DNA from: Psoroptes ovis | Lineage: Eukaryota > Arthropoda > Arachnida > Sarcoptiformes > Psoroptidae | Direction of reading: 5' to 3' | Assembly (NCBI GenBank): GCA_002943765.1 | Contig: PQWQ01000006.1 | Span: forward strand, 1,736,001-1,800,000 | DNA: 64,000 bases | In this document: positions 54,543-64,000 of the stretch, piece after piece | Position numbering within the stretch: position 1 is the stretch's first letter | Layout: each line of letters opens with the position of its first letter | Notes under the pieces: generated by a model | What the model saw: the letters and a program-made list of their open reading frames with translations, nothing else | Databases searched by the model: none | What the model was told of the DNA's origin: nothing | Position numbers and translations under genes: made by a program

Positions 54543-54687
54543 TCTTCTTTGCCAATCATTCAATTTCAAGATCAAGAACATTGATATGGAAATTTGTCTT
54601 TCGTTTCAATGATTTCAATGCTCGCATTTCTTGTTTGAAATGTGTTCATGAACTGAAATCCGGTTACTTGTCAATCATTTGTGATAG
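54543..54687 (+). CDS. Candidate internal exon following the 52353 exon
   Basis: Acceptor AAAAATTTAG at 54542 and GTAATT donor at 54688 bracket 145 nt. Entered in phase 1 it is open and reads FFANHSISRSRTLIWKFVF, then further residues ending RISCLKCVHELKSGYLSIIC. It leaves phase 2, and an open segment after the AG at 57875 continues in that phase (KLRTKMFSNPCNPFAIF). No homology was recognised. Confidence 0.25.
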
Positions 54688-55524
54688 GTAATTGGTGGTA
54701 AACAATGAGTAAACTATAGGAAACACAAAACATTCAAACCCCCTCTCTCATTCACGAATTATTACCCTAAGATAATCTAATAATGTTTGCAATGTTGTTT
54801 GTAGACAAGATAATCACATTGCAAAACAACTACAGCCAATACGATCACATATACACACAATCACACACACGCAATGAATCATGGTTATATGATTCATTGA
54901 ATTTCTTATTTATTATTCAATTTTTCAATTGCTTAACAACTTGTTGATGTTTTATTTCATTTGTTTGTTTATTTGTTCAAGTTTACCAGTAAAACAAATG
55001 AAATCAAATTCAATATCATTCAGCATCTGTGTGTGGATGTGTTTGAAATGAAATAAATAAAAAACAAAAATGATTCATTCATTCATTTTATGATCGAGTT
55101 TTTCATCTTTTTTTGCAAATAAAGAATGAAATTATCTGAATTATTATTATCATTATTTGAATTGACAGTCGAATCCCTTAGTGTTTTCATTTATTCATTT
55201 ATTTTTTTTACTTTGAACCCTAAGAAAAATAAATTCATTGTTCATTCAAAGGTTTAGTCATCAACCGGTTGTTATTGCTGTTGTTTATTGTTGTATACCA
55301 TTTTCACATGTATTGCATTTCGCTATTTGAATTGATTTGAATAAGAATAAAACTTGATTTTTTATTCATTTTCCATTTTTTCGGTTCCTTGTTCCCAATT
55401 GTTGTATTTTACAATTGTTTAAAGTAGAATCTAACAAAACGAAGAGCCAAACAATAGCCAGCTTTGGATGCTAAAAATTAGAGGTTTTTTTTGCTTTATT
55501 TGTTTGATTCATTGCATATGAATA

Positions 55525-56432
55525 TCAGGTGTACAAATATGAAGTGAGCATTTTTTCAGAGAAATCATCTTAAATTTTGCAACGAAACGAAAATCAATTC
55601 AATTCAAACTACTGCCCATAATTTTCTACACATTTTGACCAGTCTTGAGACAATTTGTGTGCCTACTCAATTGAACCTAGAATCTCTAGGACCGAATCAA
55701 ACAAACAGCCCGATTTTTGACATCTTCATAGGAATCGAGTCCTTGTTCAGCCCATGCATGACCCAGCGCTGAAAACAAAGATTAAACTGATGGGGCCAAG
55801 TCCGACGAATACAGCGGGTGTGAAAATTTGGTCCTAGCTAAGCGATTCGATTGTTTTTTGGGCCAGTTTTGTCTAAGTGTGCTAAAATTAATGTAGTGCA
55901 TTGCAGTGAAGCAAAATTGCCCTGCCATTACTCCATGACCATTCTGACCTTTTTTCGATTCAAGCATGGTTCAAACTTATCAGCTGATCTTGGTAACGAT
56001 TAGTTTTCATTGTTCCACTCAGTTCGAGCAGCTCAAAATGCACCACACCCCTTTGGTCCCAGGAAATGCATAGCATGACCTTCTTCAAGAAACGACCCGA
56101 TTTTGCAGTTGGGACCATCTTTTTCTGGTTACAGCGGATATGGCATGATGGCCAGAGGCTTTGACCATCATTTGATCGGTTTCAGCAGCAGTTTGGTTCA
56201 AATGAAACGGAAAATTAGCACTTGCCGCAAAAGGTCAATTTTCCATGCAAATTTGGTCATCTTTGACATGATGAAAAAATATGACCCGATTTTTCAAATG
56301 GAATAATTTTTGATAGAAATGATTGCCAGGGGTCCTAGATTCAAATCCCAAAACAATTTCCCACCCATTTTGACAAATGCACCCTCTAGGAACATTTTTA
56401 TCCGAACGCTCACTTCATATTTGTACACCTGA
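55525..56432 (-). mobile_element. Degenerate, internally deleted mariner element
   Basis: The 908-bp element has terminal inverted repeats of at least 25 bp (starting TCAGGTGTACAAATATGAAG) and is flanked by TA dinucleotides at 55523-55524 and 56433-56434, the Tc1/mariner target site. Mariners are usually about 1.3 kb, so roughly 0.4 kb is missing. The transposase reads on the minus strand, and most of its N-terminal DNA-binding part is gone. The ends remain almost identical although the coding part is ruined. Confidence 0.93.
55605..56320 (-). pseudogene. Mariner transposase pseudogene
   Basis: Frameshifted remains of a mariner DD34D transposase. Recognisable blocks on the minus strand: FLKKVMLCISWDQRGVVHFE (about 56020-56100), RYQDQLISLNHA, LLHCNALH (the place of the first catalytic Asp motif, where Asp reads as Cys) and HPLYSSDLAPS (about 55785-55830, second catalytic Asp retained). 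The C-terminal part survives only as fragments. Several stops and at least two frame changes show it is inactive. The helix-turn-helix N-terminus is largely absent, matching the short element length. Confidence 0.88.
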
Positions 56433-59059
56433 TATAAATTCTCATCAACTTATCAGAGAATTGAATCTTGTTTCATTCAATTTCGATTATTTTTTTCAAT
56501 GTCAAAGTATTATATAAATCAATGAAAGAGGTAAAAAATGACAACAACTTGTGAAGATGTTTTCAAATCAAATAAAATGAAATTCTATATGATTTATATA
56601 ATTTATTACATAAACTTACATACGGGCACACGTTAATCGATTTGACAATCGATTCTGCACCTTTTCGGATTTTGAATGTGAATAAATCAAATCAAATTGA
56701 ATTGAATTCTGAATTATTGAATAATAATGTAGCAATCTTGAACAAGAATAATAATATTCAAGGTTTTCTCTATGTCTTATTTGTCGAAATCAATTAACAA
56801 TGATACATTTATTTTTGTACTAATGAAAAACAGACTGATTGATGGAATTGTGAGCTAAAGATGATAATTAATTTTGAAAGGTGAACAGAATCTAGAGAAA
56901 GTAAAATTAATTTTTTGCATTTTGAAATTGATAATTCTAATCTTCGAATTATAATTATAATTATCAAAATCAAAGACAAATATTGATTAAAATGAATGAA
57001 TTATTATTTTGTTTAAAAAAACAAAATACATCATCAGCAAAATACATTGATTTTGTTCTTCAGAAATTAAAATACATTTAAATTTATTAATATTTCATTA
57101 TTAATATTCCTTATTATTATTATTCCTTATTCCTTGTTATTATCATCATCAAAATCAATATTGATTATTCATTAACATCTTTATCATTTCTAATTTTCTT
57201 TATTTTCATTTTATCATTATTATCGTTTGACGTATACATTTTTCAATGTGCATATATGCTTGTTGTAATTGTAATTATTATTATTATTATTCATTCGTCA
57301 CCAAGTAACATGGACATGAATAATTAATTGAAATAAATGAATAAATAAATACATTTGATGATGGCAAGAGATTGCCATTTTATATTTATCATACATTTTT
57401 TAATAATTTTTCAATATTTCAATATTAAACATTTATTATTATTCACAATTATAATAATAATCATTATTATTATTTACATTCATTGCATCTGAAAGATGAT
57501 TAGTGTGATTAGATTCGTGTTTGTTGTTGTTGATTCAAAGTGTGTTTCGTACATTTGATTGTTTTGTACATTGTGTGTGTCGATATTAACATTGAATATT
57601 GATTTTCTCTCTCTCACTCTTTGCATTGTACTGTTCTTTTGAACACGCATGTTGAATTAATAAATTGATGAATAAATAATATTTAATGTTCAATGATGTC
57701 TTGTGATTATTTGTTTTTCATCGATTTATGTTTGATTGTTTGTTGCTATGCTCTCATATATTTCGATGTTTAAGAAGAAAAATTAGCAGCAACTTGGCCA
57801 CAAACATTCAAATAATCAAAAATGAAATAAATTTTAAGAAGCTTAATTTCTTTTTATTATTCTCAATTTCGCAAGTAAATTACGTACGAAGATGTTTTCA
57901 AATCCTTGCAACCCGTTTGCTATCTTCATATGTTCGATGTCTATTCATATGTGTTCTACCTGTTTTTCTTATTTTTTTCGATTTATTCCATTTCATATGA
58001 TGATGAGATGATTACCAGAAAATAAAATTCAGAAAAAAGGCTAAAATTTGTTCGTGATCGTTTCTAAATGTTGAATTGGATTGTTTTCATGTACAAATTC
58101 ATTTTGAATTTGACAATAGCTTTACCCTGAATGTTAATGGATGTTTTTTTTGAGCTTTTATATTCTTATTTTTATACACTCAAATTGGTTAAAAATTAAA
58201 GTAGCCAAACCAAAGAAATGAAAACAAAACAAAATGTGTATGATTGGCACAAAATCATATTTCTTTGTTTGAAAATACATGCGAATCCATATGAAAAGAT
58301 AATTAACACAAACACACTCATGAGCCACAAGACATAAAGCAACACGCCAAAATCTTTATGTAATTAACTATGTTTTCTACCAAAATTGTTCGTTACGCAA
58401 AATGGAAATGAAATTATTATCATAATTATAATTAATGTCAATTTATATCATTGATTTGGTCATTGGTTCAATTTTTTCTTCTGTTTCTGCTGTTGAAGCA
58501 TTTGGTCTAAATTTTCGATTCCATCTATGAAATGATCATTTTTTTTTCTTCAGATATTACAATTATTATCATTGTGAATCTCCCGAATATCATTCAAGAT
58601 CACGATTTTGACCAATTTCTATTTTTAAAATTTTTTGTATTTTGAAAATGATTTCAAACAAAGAATAATGAATTGAAAATTCTTATCGGCAATATAATGA
58701 TAATGATGGCGACAATTTGAGTGCAATTTTTGACGTCAAATTGTCCCGGCTTAAAATAATTTTTATTGTTATGGTGGCAATTAGCCTTTGTTTCGTCTCA
58801 TGATCAAAGGTTCAAGTACAATATATAAGGGTTCATATGTTTACAACCCTTTATTTTTTCTTTTCAGGTTTTTTTCTGTTCGATAATAAAAATTCCATTT
58901 CCATTTAATTTTCTTTGAGTGATTTTTCAATGTATTGATTGTCTTGAGAAAAACAAAATTAACAGTAGCTATAAAATGAATGAAACGAATCACGAGACAT
59001 ACAATTTTAAGCCAATTATAATTGCAGTTCTTGTTTTTTTTTGATGAGTTGATGAGATA

Positions 59060-59135
59060 ATGGGTGTTTTCTGGCAGAAATCATCATCAAGAATATCAAT
59101 GTCCATTTCCTTTGCTGTAATAGTGACAATCTTGA
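59060..59135 (+). CDS. Candidate first exon encoding a signal peptide
   Basis: ATG at 59060 opens 25 codons plus one base and ends at a GTAAGA donor (59136). The peptide MGVFWQKSSSRISMSISF followed by AVIVTIL has a basic N-region and a hydrophobic core, typical of a signal peptide, and such exons commonly end in phase 1 as this one does. It shares its end phase with the exons at 52353 and 53499. Overlapping open frames on the minus strand are Phe/Ile-rich and look like shadows. Confidence 0.33.
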
Positions 59136-61205
59136 GTAAGAAATTCATGAAAATTGAATATTTCAGAAAGATTTTGATCCAACAAAAGCAAAAATTGTAT
59201 GGCTGCATGTTGTGGTTTTTGGCCAAAATTTTTTTCCATCTTTTGATTCATTATTCTGCACACACAATGATAATATATCACGTAATTACACCAAATACAT
59301 TTGCTATGGATGTGTAATTGTGTAAATAAATGGAAAATGGTAAAGTTGTCCGCACCCAAAAAGAAATTATTCACTACATTAAACAAAACAAAACAAAAAA
59401 AAATAGTAACAAACATCGACAGATCGACAAAAAAATACATGACTCTAATTGACCGGTTATTGTTTATCATTATTTTATTGTAATATTTGCTGTTGTTGAT
59501 GTTTTGTTGTTGCTATGGTCACATCGATCAATCAAAACATTTTGATCGGATACATTTTATTTATACTCATTTATAATATAAAATACATTTTATATTATTC
59601 CATTTTTTTATCATCATTATTCAACAGCAACAAATATTATTATCATCTAAACAACGCTCGCCACAAACACAAATTGTAAACAATTTTCCATTTTTGGTTG
59701 CTTGCATCATTACTTTTTTTTAGCTAAATTTTGTCATAGTTGTTGACCGGATCGAACACATCCGAACATTTTTTTTTTTTTTGAAACAAATTCATCTTTT
59801 CTTCGCATTCAACACATTGTTTGTCAATCGATTGTTTTGTTTTTTTTCATATCAAATCTTGATACTCATGACATAAAACATCGATGTTTTGTTAGTTTTT
59901 TAATGTTGATTTGCATATCAATAATGATAGTAATCATGGAAATTTTTGCATAAATCTAGAAATTTTAGACATGGAATAGAATACGATTATTATGATGATT
60001 ATAATCAAATCTGTTAGAGCTAAAGAGAAATTGTTGTTGTTGCTGATTTTTTTTTTGATGACAGAACTGTAAAAGATTGATTGTGAACCGAGAATGATAA
60101 AATATTTTGGTAGATAATTATCACTTTTGTGCTTGTTTATAAATTTTATGTTTTGATGTATTACATTTTGATCGATCAGTTGATCTGTAGATTCGATTAA
60201 TTGATTGATGCTTTCCGTCGATGAAAGAATAGACAATCCGAAACAAGAAAAATGAAAGTTACTGCTTTATACGATCCAAAAATATGCCAAAATGACATGA
60301 AAATTCACGCCGCAAATATGGCTTCTGTGTATCATTATTATTGCTGTGATTCGGTGATTTAGTTCAGTGAAAAATGTATAATCTATTATTATTATTGTAT
60401 GAATGCCATTTCCATTCAACATTGATTGAATCTAAATCAAAAAATAAAAATGGCGATATATTTATATTTATATTCATTCATTTCCATTTATTATGATTAT
60501 TATAATAACGATGATGATTATCAATATTATGATCATCCTCATTCAAATTCATATCATTGCTATGATTTTGAAACATTTCCTCAAATATAATTTCTTTTAT
60601 TTTTTATTTTTTGATTGCATAATTTTTACTTTTGAATATTATCATTATTACTTCGGATATGTTTTGAATATTTTTACATGATTCAATTAAATTTATATGA
60701 CGTGTTTGTAATGATAATAATGTTGAATAATTGTATTGAATTTGAAAAACATTCATATATTCGTGCCAATTTTCAATTTCCATTCCATTTCACATTCAAC
60801 AAAATATAGGAACAAACTGATTGTGGACACAATAAGTCCTAAGCATAATAATGAATTTATATTTAATGTTTTATGCAATATTTTGTTTTGTTTTATTTTA
60901 AATTTTATTTTTATTTCAAGAAAAAATAATGTATTAAATGTATTTGAAATTCATTTACGATCAAATGATAGTAAATAATAATAATAATAATGACATTTTT
61001 TATCATTACTACATGTTTTCGCCATTCACATCGGTGATTGTGATTGATCGATAATAATAAATGAATATCTACATACATCATTTTGATGCTTGAAAAAATT
61101 TATCAAAATATTTTTATGTTTATATATGTTTTATCAAAAATAAACATCCGATAAACGATATCTAATATATCATTATATATATATCGAAATGAGAACACAA
61201 CTCAC

Positions 61206-61234
61206 CGTTGTTACTAGCTCAATCGTAATGATAC
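61206..61234 (-). CDS. Candidate minus-strand micro-exon
   Basis: On the minus strand a pyrimidine-containing acceptor TGTCAACAG precedes 29 nt that read IITIELVTT when entered in phase 1, directly followed by a consensus GTGAGT donor. The segment is richer in G+C than its surroundings. No other exon of a minus-strand gene could be joined to it. Confidence 0.18.
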
Positions 61235-64000
61235 CTGTTGACAGGACAATATAATGATCAAAGAAGAAAAATGAAATCAAATGTACCGTTGTTCAAATGA
61301 TTTTGATTTCATATTTCTATGTTTGATTTCGGCTAAAAAATTTCATTTTTTATTTCTTGATATCATTACCTTCGAGAATGTATTTGTTGATTGAAAGTTG
61401 AATGAAAATAATGATTATATTTACCTGATTGTTGTTGTTTTTGCGGTTTAAATATTTACATTATTTTATTATCATAATGATGATTTGTTCTTAAGATTTA
61501 TAAACCCTTTCATCATTGATCGGAAAAATGCAAAAAACCGTTACGAGATTATCGTCGAAATTATCCTTTCTTTGATAGATTTAGAATTAAAACTAACTGA
61601 TCAAACATTGATTCAAATGTACACAAACATAAATATTTTCAACAAGTAATTGAATGAAATCAAAAATTGAAAAATATATTGATTAGATGATCGTTTTGTG
61701 TTTACATAAATCTTCAATGATGATAATAAAGTTATTAATTGAATATTTCCAAATAAAAAAATAAACGAAAAACTTGAATTACATTTCCTTATGTACTTCG
61801 TTTTAATTTTCAGTCGTTGGTTTTGGTTTTCAAATGAAAAAAAAATTTTCACTTGAAACACTATGAACACTAATCATAATAATTATTATTATTATGATTA
61901 TCATACATATTTACTGTCAATTAGAAAATGTCCATTTAAGATTAAATTGAAAAAATCCAAAATCATTTCACATTTAATTGATATATATCAATTAATTTCT
62001 CGTTTTGATCCGTACAAATAACAAGATAATCGTCTTGATTTGAAATGAATGTAAATCATTTTTTAAATACTTTGTATGAAAAAGTATTTTTTCTCAAAAA
62101 TTCGGACAAATAATAATCTTCTTAAGGCTATTTTCGTTTTCAGATACTTTTTCAATCAATAATTTGAGCCATGGATTTAACAAATAGATATATAATAATA
62201 TTGTTTTAATTATCGATTAATCGATTGATTTCAGATATTTTTTTGTTTTAATTTTTAAATTTTACTTTTGCCTACTTCAATGAATCAATAAGAAAATTAC
62301 CTTTTACCATAAATGATGTAATTTTATTTCGAAAAAAATATTATCTATTTCACATTAACACAATGACACATAATTTGAAAAATATTTCAAATAAACCATA
62401 TTCATTTGAACAAATTCGATTGGCGATTGGTGAATTTCCTGTTTTTTTTTAATTTCTTCTAAGAAAAAAATATTTGAAATATTTGAAACCTTTAATTTAA
62501 CGGTAAACAATTTATTCGAAAGCAATAGATACGTTTCAGCACAAACAAATAAACAAGTCTAAGTTCAAAACAATTGAAATTTTTAAGGTTTTATTTCTTT
62601 TGATAATAACGGATAATAACAAATAATAATAATAATAAATAATCATAGGCAAACTTGCTTACTCGCTCATATAATTTCATATATTGATTTTAATTTTTTT
62701 TTCGACTGACTTTGACTTTGATTATTTTGAATGAAAAAATCTGACATTTAAAATTTTACAATCGATTTCAATTATTATTATTATTACATATTAAACTATC
62801 AACTATTATCCAACAATTACCTTTTTAATATTATTCATTTTTTTCTTCGAAACGTAAATATTGAATGAATGAATGAATGATCGCCCTATGACTGATGATG
62901 ATGATGATGGTGGTGGAACAATTTGTTTGTTTATTTCTATGTTTGTTTGCGTTTAATATCTTCAATATTTGATTAAAAAATGATCCATTATTATTATTGA
63001 CATTTTTCTTTCTATTTTCCATTGATGCTTGCTTACTTCGCACAGCGAAATTGTGAAATTTTAAATGAAAAATTTTTTTAAAAATTGAATTTTTTGAATA
63101 AAGCAAAAAGCACATTAGCATCACTATTCACAATATGATATGTAGCAATCCATCGTGGCGTGTCCGAGTGGTACAAACAATAATAATAACAAAAGAAAGC
63201 AACGAGGAAAAATTCAATCGACAATTTGATTAAAAATTGTAAAATTGAATTGAAAAATGAATTAATCTTTCAATTTTCAATATTATTATTAATTTTTATA
63301 AATGTGTGATCCAATCATATACTTATTGTTGTTGTTGATGTTGTTGCTTTAAATTGAATGAATCTATTGAATGGCATGTAACAATTCATAAACCAATCAA
63401 TAATAAATCGATAATAATAACAATGATAATGAAATTAACTCTTTTCAGCTTATTCTCAGCTTAAATATTTTTTTCATCATTTAAATGAAGCAAGCTTTGT
63501 CCTTGTTTTCGTGTGTTCTTTGTTGAATAATAATAAATCTTTTTTGAACTTGACCATTCTTTTTTGTGGTGGCCAAATATATTTCAAAAAAAAAAAAAAA
63601 AAATTCAAAAGAAATCGATTCAGTTCAAGTATTTGATTGTTTTGTGTTTTTTCTTCAATATATATCTAGTGAATTTTTCACTGATGATAATGAAGGAGAT
63701 ACAGAACAACATAAAAAAATTGAATCAAATTCAATTGAATTTTTTTGGGAAATGATTGATTGATTGATCGATTGATTATCGGTTTTCAGTCCTCATTATC
63801 ATTCATTCGAAAAGGGTCTTCTCTATTTACAGTTAATTGAATGAATGGAAAATGAATAAATTGAAAATCCAAAAATAAATAATTGATAATAGATATTTGG
63901 GTGCAGCAGAGTCAATATTCACTGCAACAAATACACTGTGAATCAATTTTATTTTTTCTTTGAGAAAAATAAAGGTTCAAAGTTCATTGTGATGATCACA

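Larger units (their letters stand above)
56433..64000. other. Non-coding right part of the window
   Basis: AT-rich DNA with many ATT/ATC tracts and an 18-bp A run at 63586-63603. Apart from the candidate exons at 59060 and 61206 and the open segment after 57875, nothing coding can be supported on either strand. It may be a long first intron of the gene beginning at 52353, which would continue past the right edge. Confidence 0.4.

Noticed and set aside
56336..56350. B-box-like GATTCAAATCCC
   Set aside because: Lies inside the decayed mariner and has no accompanying A-box or cloverleaf.
59096..59470. 124-codon minus-strand frame
   Set aside because: Phe/Ile/Asn-rich, overlaps other open frames on both strands, no recognisable motif; more likely chance than a gene.
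63154..63174. tRNA-like A-box (GTGTCCGAGTGGT)
   Set aside because: Resembles the 5' part of a Ser or Leu tRNA, but no anticodon arm, T-loop box or acceptor stem follows. At most a short relic.
63679..63763. Acidic open segment after an AG acceptor (EFFTDDNEGDTEQ)
   Set aside because: Looks coding-like in one frame, but no donor follows before the stop, and that frame does not match the phase of the upstream candidate first exons.

Overview
This is animal nuclear DNA from a very AT-rich genome. Most introns are short (about 55-130 nt, GT-AG), and the proteins are rich in Asn, Gln, Ser and Asp runs. The clear genes are animal ones: a BAZ2/Toutatis chromatin remodeller, talin, mitochondrial L32 and a makorin-type RING protein. 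Base composition, short introns and homopolymer-rich proteins fit an acariform (astigmatid, dust-mite-like) mite best. That assignment is an inference from style, not a database match.

Layout. 698-9108 (+) holds the 3' part of a BAZ2-type gene (9 visible exons; the 5' end lies to the left or is unresolved). 10840-12022 (+) is a two-exon gene for an unrecognised small-exon-plus-membrane-segment protein. About 12.0-36.5 kb is a 24 kb stretch with no large coding exon; it contains simple repeats, one 174-bp hAT-type MITE and several short splice-flanked open segments that may be micro-exons. 36734-45189 (+) is a complete talin gene (6 coding exons, 2627 aa, one exon of 5.6 kb), preceded by a likely non-coding leader splice site at 36520. 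Talin meets, tail to tail, a makorin-like zinc-finger/RING gene (45961-46905, -), which is followed on the same strand by mRpL32 (47306-48024, -, two exons).

48.0-64.0 kb is again mostly non-coding. It carries a second hAT-type MITE (187 bp), a decayed and internally deleted 908-bp mariner, and three ATG-to-donor segments (52353, 53499, 59060) that all end in the same codon phase. This is the pattern expected of alternative first exons of a gene whose body lies beyond the right edge.

The housekeeping genes form no operon or pathway. Chromatin remodelling (BAZ2), integrin-actin linkage (talin), RNA/ubiquitin regulation (makorin-like) and mitochondrial translation (L32) are simply neighbours. 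No rRNA, tRNA, CRISPR or viral gene was found. Exon boundaries of the main genes were checked by frame continuity; the short candidate exons are hypotheses.
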